NCBI GenBank assembly: GCA_037189645.1
Contig: JBBCIY010000004.1
Coordinates: forward strand, 124,001 to 188,000
Direction of reading: 5' to 3'
DNA: 64,000 bases
Source: Taishania sp037189645
Lineage (GTDB): Bacteria; Bacteroidota; Bacteroidia; Flavobacteriales_D; Crocinitomicaceae
The notes under the pieces were generated by a model that was given only the letters and a program-made list of their open reading frames with translations, had not been told where the DNA came from and did no database searches. Both the position numbers and the translations under genes were made by a program. Shown in pieces: positions 51,191 through 60,132 of the stretch. Each line of letters starts with the position of its first letter. The first letter of the stretch is position 1.

Positions 51191-54100
51191 ATGTCAGCCG
51201 CAGCGTTCGATAGATTGATAGACCAGATAGATTTATTTATCCGTAAATTCTATAAAAATCAGATGATCAAAGGGATTATTTGGTTTACGGGGATTTTTCT
51301 GGCTACTTTTTTAATAACTACGGCCCTGGAATATTTCGGTCGTTTCGGAACTCCTGTACGGGCAGTGCTTTTTTTCACTTTTATACTGACAAACTTGTTT
51401 GTTTTAATCAAGTTTATTTTCATTCCTTTATCCAGGCTGTACGCGTTCGGAAAACGGATCAACCGCTACCAGGCTTCCCAGATCATAGGGACGTTCTTCC
51501 CGGATGTTTCGGACAGGTTGCTCAATACGCTGCAACTGAACGATGATCTGAGCGGCCAGGAGGGAAATATTGAGCTGCTCAGAGCAAGTGTGGCTCAACG
51601 TTCGGAAAGCTTGTCAGCGATCCCTTTTGCAGATGCCATTGATGTAAAGGAAAACCTGAAATATGTAAAATGGGTGGCCCCGGTCTTTCTTTTGTTTCTT
51701 TCGGTAGCTGTTTTTGCTCCGGATCTATTCAAAGAAGGAAGCAAGCGGGTGGTTAATTATTCAACTGTTTACGTTCCCGAAGCTCCTTTCAGGTTCCAGC
51801 TGGAAGATTTCAACCGGGAAGTCGCAGAAGGAAGTGATATTGAATTGAATCTGAAACTGGTAGGGGAGGAGATTCCCCAGAAAGTTTACCTCATATCTCC
51901 CCAGGGAAAACAGCTGATGACGATTTCGGGCAGGAATACATTTTCCGCGGTTATTCCGAAGGTCCGTGAATCCGGTAGTTTCTATTTTGAAGCGAACGAG
52001 TTTATCAGTAAAGATTTCAATTATTCCATTTTCGGCCGTCCTGTTTTGGGACAGTTCAAGGCGGAAATAATTTATCCGAAATACCTTGGAAAGAACAACG
52101 AGGTTGTCAACAATGCAGGCGATATGATTGTTCCCGAAGGAGCAACGGTTATCTGGAATGTTGTGGCAAAGAACACCGGAACTGTTTCCGTTCAGCTGGG
52201 AGACAGTACCCTTCATTTTAAGAGTGAAGGTTTCCGTTTCCAGAAGAGGTTCAAAAATTCACTTCCCGTTTCCGTCAGAATGAAAGGAAACCAGTTGAAT
52301 GTTACTGATTCTCTGAACTTTAATGTAAATGTGATCAAAGATGCCCATCCTGCTATCCAGGTTGAGGAGGTAAAGGATTCAGTGTCAAATGGTTTACGCT
52401 TCTTTTCGGGAGTTGTTCGTGATGATTACGGGTTAACTTCATTGAAATTCGTTTATACAATCACTTCAAAGGATGGTAAGAAACGAACGGAAACTCTTCC
52501 GGTTCGTTCTGTCAGCGGGCTGGAAGTTCCTTTTGATTTTGGTGTTGATTTTATGAGGGAAAATGTTCAGCTGGAAGATAAGATCGAGTATTATTTTATT
52601 GTGACTGACAATGATGGTGTGAACGGCAGTAAATCTACAAGAAGCAGGACATTCCTTTACCAGTTGCCGACTCTTGAGGAATTGAACCAGAAACGTGACG
52701 AAGTACAGGAACAGGGCAAGCAGAATTTGGCGGATTTATTGAACAGGTCAAAGGATTTCCAGAAAGACCTTGAACGTTTGCAAAAGGACCTGCTGAACTC
52801 AAAATCGAATGACTGGAAACAAAAGAACCAGTTGAATCAATTGAAAAACCAGCATTCCGAATTATTGCGATCTCTGGAGCAGACAAATGAGCAGCTCCAG
52901 CAAAGCTCAGAGGAGAAATTCCAGCTTTCAGAACAGAATGAGCAGTTCATGGAAAAACAGCAGATGATTGAAGATCTGTTGAACCAGTTAATGGACGATG
53001 AGCTGATCAAATTATTGGAAGACCTGGAAAAATTGCTGGAGCAGAACAACAAAGAAGGACAGCAGCAAACACTGGAAGAAATGAAGTTGTCATCCGAAGA
53101 AATGAACAAACGCCTGGACAGGAGCCTGGAAATGCTTAAAAAAATGCAGGTGGATGAAAAAATAGATGCGATTGAGGAGTCATTAAAAAAACTTTCGGAA
53201 GAGCAGCATCAACTGAAACAAGATATAGAATCGAAAAAGCTGTCAAAAGAAGATGCGCTGAAAAAGCAGGATGACATCAATGATAAGTTTGATCAGCTGA
53301 AAGACGACCTGGATCAGCTGGACAAGCTGAATAAAGAGCTGAATCGCCCGATGGATCTGCCTTCTACGGAGGAACAGGAAAAAGCGATCCAGGATCAATT
53401 GAATGATGCGGAAGAGAATTTATCCAAAGGAAAAGATGGAAAAGCAGGCCAGAACCAGAAATCTGCGGCAGAGCAGATGGAACAGCTGGCGGAGCAGATG
53501 GATAAAGCGCAGCAGGATTCGAATCAGCAGCAGCAGGCAGAAGATATGGATCTGTTGCGTGAGATTTTGGAATCACTGGTGTCGTTGAGCCTGGATCAGG
53601 AGGCTGTTATGAACAGTTTTTCATCCATTCAGCAGAATGATCCCAATTACAGGAAATACGCGAGAATCCAGCGGGCAATCGTTGATAATACGGTTCCTGT
53701 GAATGACAGCCTGTATGAATTGGCGAAGCGTCAGCCGATGCTTTCCAAATTTGTTGATGAAGAGTTGAAAGGGATCAAAGTAAATCAGAAAAAGGCACTG
53801 GAAGAAATAGGTGAGAGAAGGATGAGGACAATTGCTTCTCACCAGCAGCTGGCGATGACCTCATACAATAATCTTGCCCTGATGTTGAATGAGTCTTTAC
53901 AGCAGATGCAGCAGCAAATGCAATCCATGATGGAAGGTTCCGGTGCGTGTGAGAATCCTGGCGGAAAAGGGAAACCAAGCTCAGGAGGTAATTCTCCGGG
54001 TATGGGGAACATGAAAGAAATGCTGAAAAAACAGCTGGAGCAGTTGGAGAAAGGAACCAGTCCGAACGGTAAAAAGCCGGGAGAGGCACCGGGAAATGAA

Positions 54101-54553
54101 CCCGGGCAGGGAGGAAGCTTTGGATTGGGGAATAAGGAAGCAGCTAAAATGGCAGCCGAACAAAGCGCTATCCGCCAGAAGCTGGAACAATTGAAGAATG
54201 AGCTGAACAAGCAGGGGAAAGGAGAAGGAAATCAGCTGAACCCATTGTTGAAAGAATTGGAAAAACAAGAAGATGATTTGGTCAACAAACGTTTTTCTCC
54301 TGAGCTCATCCGTCGCCAACAGGATATTTTGACACGTCTTCTGGAATCGGAGAAAGCATTAAGAGAAAGAGGGTTCGAGGAAAAAAGAGAATCAAAAGAA
54401 GGAAAAAATCAAAATAATAGTAACCTAATTCGTTTTGATCAGTATAATAAGGAGAAATTGAAGCAGATTGAACTTTTGCGTACTGTAGATCCGGTTTATA
54501 ATAAATATTACAAGGATAAAGCAAATCAATACTTCAATTCAATTAAAGAATAG
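51191..54553 (+). CDS. DUF4175-family membrane/coiled-coil protein
   Basis: An 1120-residue protein. Two N-terminal membrane helices are at about 28-75 (IIWFTGIFLATFLITTALEY and VLFFTFILTNLFVLI); a third hydrophobic stretch is near 157-175. Residues 180-480 look beta-rich. From about 490 to 780 the chain is a long Gln/Glu/Lys/Leu-rich coiled coil (repeated EELLE/LEQLD heptads), a Gly/Pro-rich segment is at about 915-970 (GKGKPSSGGNSPGMGNM, KKPGEAPGNEPGQGGS), and a second coiled coil closes the protein. DUF4175 proteins are widespread in Bacteroidota with no established role. It sits with an anti-sigma-type ATPase and ybeY downstream. Confidence 0.82.
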   Translation: MSAAAFDRLIDQIDLFIRKFYKNQMIKGIIWFTGIFLATFLITTALEYFGRFGTPVRAVLFFTFILTNLFVLIKFIFIPLSRLYAFGKRINRYQASQIIGTFFPDVSDRLLNTLQLNDDLSGQEGNIELLRASVAQRSESLSAIPFADAIDVKENLKYVKWVAPVFLLFLSVAVFAPDLFKEGSKRVVNYSTVYVPEAPFRFQLEDFNREVAEGSDIELNLKLVGEEIPQKVYLISPQGKQLMTISGRNTFSAVIPKVRESGSFYFEANEFISKDFNYSIFGRPVLGQFKAEIIYPKYLGKNNEVVNNAGDMIVPEGATVIWNVVAKNTGTVSVQLGDSTLHFKSEGFRFQKRFKNSLPVSVRMKGNQLNVTDSLNFNVNVIKDAHPAIQVEEVKDSVSNGLRFFSGVVRDDYGLTSLKFVYTITSKDGKKRTETLPVRSVSGLEVPFDFGVDFMRENVQLEDKIEYYFIVTDNDGVNGSKSTRSRTFLYQLPTLEELNQKRDEVQEQGKQNLADLLNRSKDFQKDLERLQKDLLNSKSNDWKQKNQLNQLKNQHSELLRSLEQTNEQLQQSSEEKFQLSEQNEQFMEKQQMIEDLLNQLMDDELIKLLEDLEKLLEQNNKEGQQQTLEEMKLSSEEMNKRLDRSLEMLKKMQVDEKIDAIEESLKKLSEEQHQLKQDIESKKLSKEDALKKQDDINDKFDQLKDDLDQLDKLNKELNRPMDLPSTEEQEKAIQDQLNDAEENLSKGKDGKAGQNQKSAAEQMEQLAEQMDKAQQDSNQQQQAEDMDLLREILESLVSLSLDQEAVMNSFSSIQQNDPNYRKYARIQRAIVDNTVPVNDSLYELAKRQPMLSKFVDEELKGIKVNQKKALEEIGERRMRTIASHQQLAMTSYNNLALMLNESLQQMQQQMQSMMEGSGACENPGGKGKPSSGGNSPGMGNMKEMLKKQLEQLEKGTSPNGKKPGEAPGNEPGQGGSFGLGNKEAAKMAAEQSAIRQKLEQLKNELNKQGKGEGNQLNPLLKELEKQEDDLVNKRFSPELIRRQQDILTRLLESEKALRERGFEEKRESKEGKNQNNSNLIRFDQYNKEKLKQIELLRTVDPVYNKYYKDKANQYFNSIKE

Positions 54554-54571
54554 TTTATCTGATTTACACGA

Positions 54572-54988
54572 ATGAAAATGAAGGAAGGCTTTACCATTAT
54601 TGAAGAATTATCCATACCCTCCAGTTTTGATTTTATGCCCAGGGTTGAATCACTGATTGATACTGTGTGCTTCAGAATGGGAGTAGGGGAAAGCTTTGGA
54701 AATGTTTTGATAGCCGTTACTGAGGCTGTCAATAACGCGATCATGCATGGAAATAAGAATAACGGGAATGCCCAGGTCTTCATTAAGTCGGCGGAAGGAG
54801 ACCAGTCTTTTTGCTTCAGTATAGAAGATGAAGGCATTGGTTTTGATTTTACGACTTTACCCGATCCGACAGCTCCTGAAAATATTGAAAAGGAAAACGG
54901 GCGTGGCATTTTTCTGATGAAAAACCTTGCTGATGAGGTAGAATTTGAAAATAACGGAAGAAGAGTCACCATTTATTTCACTAAATGA
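54572..54988 (+). CDS. Anti-sigma factor-type serine kinase / ATP-binding protein (RsbW-like)
   Basis: A 138-residue single-domain GHKL ATPase. Conserved boxes are VTEAVNNAIMHGNK (N-box), EDEGIGFDF (G1) and NGRGIFLMKNLADEV (G2). Such proteins are RsbW/SpoIIAB-like kinases that act on anti-sigma-factor antagonists. No adjacent STAS or sigma gene is present. The start is MKMKEGF at 54572, or the second Met. It is probably co-transcribed with DUF4175 upstream (18 bases) and ybeY (37 bases downstream). Confidence 0.85.
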   Translation: MKMKEGFTIIEELSIPSSFDFMPRVESLIDTVCFRMGVGESFGNVLIAVTEAVNNAIMHGNKNNGNAQVFIKSAEGDQSFCFSIEDEGIGFDFTTLPDPTAPENIEKENGRGIFLMKNLADEVEFENNGRRVTIYFTK

Positions 54989-55025
54989 TCTTTTACGTTC
55001 GATTAAAGAATACACTGGATTTAAA

Positions 55026-55439
55026 ATGATAGATATTTATTTTGAAGATACCCGTGAAATTTCAGGAATTACTTCTGATTTTTATGAGCAATGGCTAAGT
55101 GAAGTTACCCGACTTGAAAATAAAAAGCTGGGTGATGTTACTCTGATTTTTTGCTCGGATGAATACCTGTTAAACATCAACCAGACGTATTTGGATCACG
55201 ATTATTATACAGACATCATTACATTTGACTATACGGAAGGTGATTTTGTGAGCGGGGACCTGTACATTTCAGTTGATCGTGTTTCTGAAAATGCAGAAAT
55301 AAATAATGTTTCTTTTTTGAATGAATTGAACAGGGTAGTGGTTCATGGCGTTCTTCATTTATGTGGGTACAAGGATAAATCCGATGAAGAAGAAAAACAG
55401 ATGCGCCGGAAAGAAGATGATGCATTGAATTTATTATAG
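55026..55439 (+). CDS. ybeY: Endoribonuclease YbeY
   Basis: A 137-residue metallo-RNase involved in 16S rRNA 3' maturation and ribosome quality control. The zinc motif begins as usual, VVVHGVLHLCGYKDK, with the first two His, but the third ligand of the standard H-x3-H-x5-H motif is replaced by Lys/Asp here, as in many Bacteroidota homologues. DVTLIFCSDEYLLNINQTYLDHDYYTDIITFDY (in parts: NQTYLDHDY, TDIITFDY) is also typical. The ATG at 55026 is preferred; an earlier start would overlap the ATPase gene. Confidence 0.9.
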   Translation: MIDIYFEDTREISGITSDFYEQWLSEVTRLENKKLGDVTLIFCSDEYLLNINQTYLDHDYYTDIITFDYTEGDFVSGDLYISVDRVSENAEINNVSFLNELNRVVVHGVLHLCGYKDKSDEEEKQMRRKEDDALNLL

Positions 55440-55445
55440 TAATAT

Positions 55446-55461
55446 AGTTTCACGTGAAACA
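55446..55461. promoter_or_regulatory. parS-like ParB-binding site
   Basis: AGTTTCACGTGAAACA matches the ParB consensus TGTTNCACGTGAAACA at all specified positions but the first. GTTTCACGTGAAAC (55447-55460) is a perfect 14-bp palindrome. It lies seven bases after ybeY, close to the putative origin. Confidence 0.75.
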
Positions 55462-55463
55462 AT

Positions 55464-56408
55464 TTACCTGCAATGCGTTTCTAAAATTTTCAAAAATTCC
55501 TTTTCATCCTCCTTTCTGAATTTCAATTTCATTGCTTTTTTCATTTGTCTGCATCCTTGTTTTTCTTTTCTTTGTTCAAATAAAATCAATGCACGGTTTT
55601 TATATCCATGAGCATTTCCTTTTGAAAGTTTGAGTGATTTGTTGATGTCGTCCAGTGACTTTTTTAATAATATTTCATTTACTTGTTCTTCTTGTGTAGC
55701 TAATTTATAATTGCAGTACCCCCTGTTGTTATATGCATATGCGTGAAGAGGATTTAGCTCTATTGTTTTGTTAAAATATGTAATGGCTTCTTCATATTTT
55801 CCTGTTATCATCTTGTTATATCCGATGCTGTTGTAAACTCTTGGGTTTCCTGGATTCAATTCAACGGCAGTTTTATAATCTTTGTCTCCTGAATCAAACA
55901 GACTTCTGCTGTAATAGAAACTGGCCCTTTTGATGTATGCTTCTGTGTTTTTCGGGTTTAATTTTATACTCTTTTGGAAACAGACTAAAGCCATGCTGTC
56001 CTCGCCGATATTTGAGTATGCAAACCCTAGGTTTGTATAAATGTAATAGAGAGAAGAGTCGATACTTAGTGCTTTTTTATAGCATTCAATTGCCTTTTTG
56101 TGTTCACCTATATCATTGTAGCTGCTCCCCAGATCGTGAATAGGTATCAGATTTGAGCCATTGGTTATTTCAATTGCTTTTTTGTAATCTTCTATTCCTA
56201 TAATATTTAAATCCATAGCTTTGTATGTGTGTCCGCGATAGAGATAATATTGCCATTCATTTTTGTTTAGTACTATTGCTCTATTAAAATGACGAAGTGC
56301 TTTTTTATAGTTTTTACTATTGTATTCAGTTTCTCCTTTTTCAAAATACCTGCCGGAATTGCAGCTGATGAACAAACAGCAAATTATTATTATATAGACG
56401 CTTTTCAT
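55464..56408 (-). CDS. TPR-repeat lipoprotein
   Basis: A 314-residue lipoprotein (MKSVYIIIICCLFISC, lipobox FISC). Eight or so tetratricopeptide repeats follow, for example KALRHFNRAIVLNKN, KAIECYKKALSIDSS, MALVCFQKSIKLNPK and EAITYFNKTIELNPL. It is probably periplasmic and anchored to a membrane, scaffolding protein contacts; the partner is unknown. The DNA is noticeably more AT-rich than its neighbours and the gene lies precisely between two parS-like sites, on the strand opposite the surrounding genes. It may be a recent arrival or relaxed in composition. Confidence 0.8.
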   Translation of the reverse strand: MKSVYIIIICCLFISCNSGRYFEKGETEYNSKNYKKALRHFNRAIVLNKNEWQYYLYRGHTYKAMDLNIIGIEDYKKAIEITNGSNLIPIHDLGSSYNDIGEHKKAIECYKKALSIDSSLYYIYTNLGFAYSNIGEDSMALVCFQKSIKLNPKNTEAYIKRASFYYSRSLFDSGDKDYKTAVELNPGNPRVYNSIGYNKMITGKYEEAITYFNKTIELNPLHAYAYNNRGYCNYKLATQEEQVNEILLKKSLDDINKSLKLSKGNAHGYKNRALILFEQRKEKQGCRQMKKAMKLKFRKEDEKEFLKILETHCR

Positions 56409-56577
56409 ATTATTTAGTGTTATGATATTTTAAATATACTATGTTGAAACGAATCAGAAGTCGTTGGGATCAATTTTGTTGTTTTTAAGTGGATCGAATA
56501 TTTTGTCAATTGAATAATTATTAATCCTTTTGATTTCCCTAATTTTGCTGTGGTGAATTTTATCGGCGCAGTTTCGA

Positions 56578-56593
56578 TGTTCCACGTGAAACA
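56578..56593. promoter_or_regulatory. parS site (perfect match)
   Basis: TGTTCCACGTGAAACA fits TGTTNCACGTGAAACA at all 15 specified positions. It lies in the 243-base gap between the divergent TPR lipoprotein gene and mnmG. ParB binds such sites to organise and segregate the origin region. Confidence 0.82.
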
Positions 56594-56651
56594 ATTTGTT
56601 TTTTGAATGAATAGGTTAGGGTAGCTTCTTTTGCCCGTACATAAAATTAAG

Positions 56652-58523
56652 ATGTTAAAAGAATACGATATTATTGTTGTTGGTGCCGGTCATGCCGGTT
56701 GTGAGGCTGCGAATGCTGCTGCCAGGATGGGATGCAGTGTACTGTTGGTAACAATGAATATGAATACCATTGCCCAGATGAGTTGTAATCCGGCGATGGG
56801 AGGAGTTGCAAAAGGCCAGATTGTACGGGAAATCGATGCTCTTGGAGGTGGTTCCGGGATTGTTTCCGATCTGAGTGCTATCCAGTTCAGGATGCTGAAC
56901 CTTTCAAAAGGCCCTGCGATGTGGTCTCCACGTACACAGAATGACCGCATGAGATTTGCCGAAGAATGGAGATTGTTGCTGGAAAGAAACCCGAATGTAG
57001 ACTTTTGGCAGGACATGTGCAACGGACTGATCGTGGAAGGAGAGAAGATCGTCGGTGTAAAAACACAGATGGGAATTGAAATCCGTTCCAAAGCGGTTGT
57101 GCTGACGAATGGAACTTTTCTGAACGGATTGATCCATCTTGGAGAAAAACAGTTCGGTGGGGGAAGAGCGGCTGAAAAGGCAGCGACAGGAATTACCGAA
57201 GATTTGATCCAGCTGGGGTTTGAGTCCGGAAGAATGAAAACCGGAACACCACCCCGTGTGGATGGGCGCTCACTGGATTATTCCAGAATGGAAGAGCAGC
57301 CGGGAGATGAGCATCCTTCTAAATTCAGTTTCGGAGACACGAAAGCGCTTTCACAGCAACGTGCCTGTCATATTACCTATACGAATACAACAACACATGA
57401 AATTTTAAGAACAGGTTTTGACCGGTCGCCAATGTTCAATGGTGCGATAAAAAGTACGGGACCGAGGTATTGCCCAAGCATTGAGGATAAGATCAACCGG
57501 TTTGCCGAAAGAGACCGCCACCAGATTTTTGTAGAGCCGGAAGGATGGAATACCATTGAGATCTATGTTAACGGATTTAGTACTTCATTACCGGAAGAAG
57601 TTCAATTGGCTGCCATGAAAACAATTCCCGGATTTGAAAATGTACGTATGTTCCGCCCGGGATATGCCATCGAATACGATTACTTTCCGCCGACGCAATT
57701 GAAACATACGCTTGAGACGAAGATCATAGAGAATTTATACTTCGCAGGGCAGATCAATGGTACGACCGGTTACGAGGAAGCTGCGAGCCAGGGATTGATG
57801 GCAGGAATCAATGCTGCGCGTAAGATCAAGGGTGAAAGTCCGTTTATCCTGACCAGGAATGAAGCCTACATCGGGGTACTGATAGACGACCTGATTACAA
57901 AAGGAACGAAAGAGCCGTATCGTATGTTTACCAGCCGCGCTGAATACAGGATCTTACTGCGGCAGGATAACGCGGATCTGCGCCTGACACCTTTGGCACA
58001 TGCGATCGGCCTGCAGGACAATGAAGCGTTGAGAAGAGTAGAGGAGAAGCTGAGAGGAACCGAGCTGTTGAAACAGGCATTGAGGAAAGAAGGAATCGCT
58101 CCTGATGTGATCAATCCTGTTTTAAGAGAAAAGAATAGCTCCGAAGTATCACAGCAGGTAAAATTAAGTTCACTGATTACCCGACCGAACATTGGAATGG
58201 AGGACCTGCTTCCTGTCAGCAATGAAGCTAAAGAACTGGCAGAGGAATTGACTGTCATTCACCCGGATATTGTGATGCAGACCGAAATACAATTGAAATA
58301 CGAAGGGTATATCCAACGGGAAGAAGAAGTGGCTGCGAAAATGAGCCGCCTGGAAGATGTCCGGATTCCGGATTCTATGGATTATTCTTCGTTGAAAAGC
58401 ATTTCCTCTGAATCAAAAGAAAAATTGAATAAGATCCGTCCGGCAACGATTGGACAAGCTTCAAGAATTTCCGGAGTAAGCCCGAGTGACATTTCTGTTT
58501 TGCTGATTTCACTGGGAAGATAG
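56652..58523 (+). CDS. mnmG: tRNA uridine-5-carboxymethylaminomethyl modification enzyme MnmG (GidA)
   Basis: A 623-residue FAD-dependent enzyme that, with MnmE, installs the 5-carboxymethylaminomethyl group at U34 of certain tRNAs. The FAD-binding start IIVVGAGHAGCEAANAAARMG and the motif CNPAMGGVAKGQIVREIDALGG are diagnostic. RTGTPPRVDGRS-type signatures (KTGTPPRVDGRSLDYS), FAGQINGTTGYEEAASQGL and the C-terminal tail (RPATIGQASRISGVSP) are all present. The ATG at 56652 (MLKEYDIIVV) is preferred to the upstream TTG. gidA genes frequently sit near bacterial replication origins, which fits the context here. Confidence 0.96.
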   Translation: MLKEYDIIVVGAGHAGCEAANAAARMGCSVLLVTMNMNTIAQMSCNPAMGGVAKGQIVREIDALGGGSGIVSDLSAIQFRMLNLSKGPAMWSPRTQNDRMRFAEEWRLLLERNPNVDFWQDMCNGLIVEGEKIVGVKTQMGIEIRSKAVVLTNGTFLNGLIHLGEKQFGGGRAAEKAATGITEDLIQLGFESGRMKTGTPPRVDGRSLDYSRMEEQPGDEHPSKFSFGDTKALSQQRACHITYTNTTTHEILRTGFDRSPMFNGAIKSTGPRYCPSIEDKINRFAERDRHQIFVEPEGWNTIEIYVNGFSTSLPEEVQLAAMKTIPGFENVRMFRPGYAIEYDYFPPTQLKHTLETKIIENLYFAGQINGTTGYEEAASQGLMAGINAARKIKGESPFILTRNEAYIGVLIDDLITKGTKEPYRMFTSRAEYRILLRQDNADLRLTPLAHAIGLQDNEALRRVEEKLRGTELLKQALRKEGIAPDVINPVLREKNSSEVSQQVKLSSLITRPNIGMEDLLPVSNEAKELAEELTVIHPDIVMQTEIQLKYEGYIQREEEVAAKMSRLEDVRIPDSMDYSSLKSISSESKEKLNKIRPATIGQASRISGVSPSDISVLLISLGR

Positions 58524-58577
58524 TGTTGTATGTCTCCCTTTCAGGAAAAATAAAGAGTGAAGTGCTTGTTTTTTCAT

Positions 58578-58612
58578 AACTAACTGTATATTAGTTGTTT
58601 AATTATTTTTTG
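58578..58612 (+). terminator. Possible weak terminator after mnmG
   Basis: AACTAA (58578-58583) pairs with TTAGTT (58591-58596) around a seven-base loop and is followed by TTTAATTATTTTTT. The stem is AT-rich and only six bp, so the call is tentative. Confidence 0.35.
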
Positions 58613-58773
58613 TGCACTCAAAATGACATTCCTCAAAATCAACGAACGCGAAGGGTGTAAGGTGTTTCCCTTCCAGGTATGGTGAAAAGGGCTTAAATCG
58701 AAAAAAAAGCGGGTTTTAGGGTTGAAAAGGACCCTTCCAGCCTTTTCATGTGCATACACGTGAAACATTCCGG

Positions 58774-59526
58774 CTATTTTCCAAAAACATCCAGCTCACC
58801 ATTGATCAGTTTGAAGGATTTTTCCTTTAGCTCTTCCACCGATTTCTCTTTTACTTCTTCTACGTCAATAACCGGGTGAAATACAACTTTCGAAAATCCC
58901 GGCCTGCAGGATCCCAGCAGGTCTGTCGGATCGGTGAACAGCTGGTAATTATTGACAAATGTAACAGGGAGAATAGGTGTGTTTGTTTCTTTTGCCAGCC
59001 TGAAAGCCCCGTCCTTGAATGGCAGCATATTCGGGCGGATGTGGTCAGGTATTCCACCTTCGGGAAAGATGATGAGCGACCAGCCGTTCTGTAATTTTTT
59101 CCGTGCCAGAACCAGTGATTTCGCAGCTTTTAATTTGTTTTCACGAAAAACAGGTATGTTGTAGTTCTTAAAATAAGTCCGGATGAGAGGATAAGAAAGG
59201 ATTTCGCTCTTCCCCAGGAATAAGTGGGGCTGGTTCATAAAGAGCGAAGGTATGATAAAAATATCTGCATAGGAAGCATGGTTGGCCACAATAATGAACG
59301 GCCCTTTTGGAAGCTGTTTTTCAGGATGGTTTATTTTAAACGGCCAGAGGGCGAAAATCCTGAAAATAATACTCCACACTGCGAATCCTTTAAAAGCAGC
59401 TTTGTGGTATTTTTCCCGGGTGGTTGTAAACGCTAAAAACGGGTAAAATAACAAGGCCGTTACTGAGAATAATATCCCCAGGTAAAGTTTGTAAATAAAA
59501 TAGAGTATTCCCAGCAACTTTTTCAC
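58774..59526 (-). CDS. 1-acyl-glycerol-3-phosphate acyltransferase (PlsC-like)
   Basis: A 250-residue acyltransferase of phospholipid synthesis. Hydrophobic helices lie at about 5-32 and 45-62. The catalytic motif I is NHASYAD (H-x4-D), followed by motif II PVFRENK-type sequence (YNIPVFRENKLKAAK), motif III FPEGGIP and motif IV PILPVTFVNNYQL. The probable reaction converts lysophosphatidate to phosphatidate at the inner membrane. Unlike the other acyltransferase in this window it has the common four-residue His-Asp spacing and no extra membrane domain. Confidence 0.9.
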   Translation of the reverse strand: MKKLLGILYFIYKLYLGILFSVTALLFYPFLAFTTTREKYHKAAFKGFAVWSIIFRIFALWPFKINHPEKQLPKGPFIIVANHASYADIFIIPSLFMNQPHLFLGKSEILSYPLIRTYFKNYNIPVFRENKLKAAKSLVLARKKLQNGWSLIIFPEGGIPDHIRPNMLPFKDGAFRLAKETNTPILPVTFVNNYQLFTDPTDLLGSCRPGFSKVVFHPVIDVEEVKEKSVEELKEKSFKLINGELDVFGK

Positions 59527-59565
59527 ATTTTAAAATTAAGCAAAAAAGTTGTTGTTTATGCGTTT

Positions 59566-60132
59566 TTATTGCTGTTGACGGTATTTTTTGAGTACCTGGA
59601 AATTGAATCCCAGGCCGGCAGAAAGCATCAGCTCATCCGCCATTCCGTTGACACGATCCAGGTTGTTCATCCGTGAATGGATATAACTGAAATTGCTGAA
59701 AAAGTGAAAATACTTCCACACATAAAACCGGACTCCGAAATTCAATTGAACAGAAGGAGCGAATTCAGTATTTGACGGGTCAAAATTCGACTGCATCACA
59801 GAAAATCCGGGAGCAAAACCTGTATGCAGCTCAAAATTACCAAAAGGGACTCCGTACTGGATCCCCAGGAATGTCCTGAGGTTGTTTTTCAGAAATCGGG
59901 TGTCGGCATTTCCAAGCATGTAATGCATTTCCCCGCGAAGACTGATGCTTTTGTGCAAACGCCCTTCCAGGAATCCGGTTACATAGTAATTTACCTCGCT
60001 TCTGTTAAGCATCACCGCCGGGGATAAGGTGGTGGAAGCACTGAGCAGACCAGGATTAATATATGTTTGTTTTTGCCCGGATACTGCCAGGCAAAGACAG
60101 CCAATAAATACCAGAGATAAGTAAAGTTTCAT
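59566..60132 (-). CDS. Small outer-membrane beta-barrel protein
   Basis: A 188-residue secreted barrel with signal MKLYLSLVFIGCLCLAVSGQ. Alternating strands follow (VNYYVTGFLEGRL, NFELHTGFAPGFSVM, FYVWKYFHFFSNFSYIHS), with a basic tail (LKKYRQQQ). No function is known. Its ATG shares four bases (ATGA) with the stop of the upstream barrel gene, so the two are translationally coupled and probably related in function. Confidence 0.7.
   Translation of the reverse strand: MKLYLSLVFIGCLCLAVSGQKQTYINPGLLSASTTLSPAVMLNRSEVNYYVTGFLEGRLHKSISLRGEMHYMLGNADTRFLKNNLRTFLGIQYGVPFGNFELHTGFAPGFSVMQSNFDPSNTEFAPSVQLNFGVRFYVWKYFHFFSNFSYIHSRMNNLDRVNGMADELMLSAGLGFNFQVLKKYRQQQ

Noticed and set aside
53040..53560. 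Gln/Glu-rich repeats in the DUF4175 gene as a tandem repeat
   Set aside because: The similarity comes from coiled-coil heptads and biased composition, not from exact DNA repeats.
58752..58767. Third parS-like sequence GCATACACGTGAAACA
   Set aside because: Only 12 of 15 specified positions match, and the left arm is degenerate. Mentioned with the other sites but not annotated as a site.
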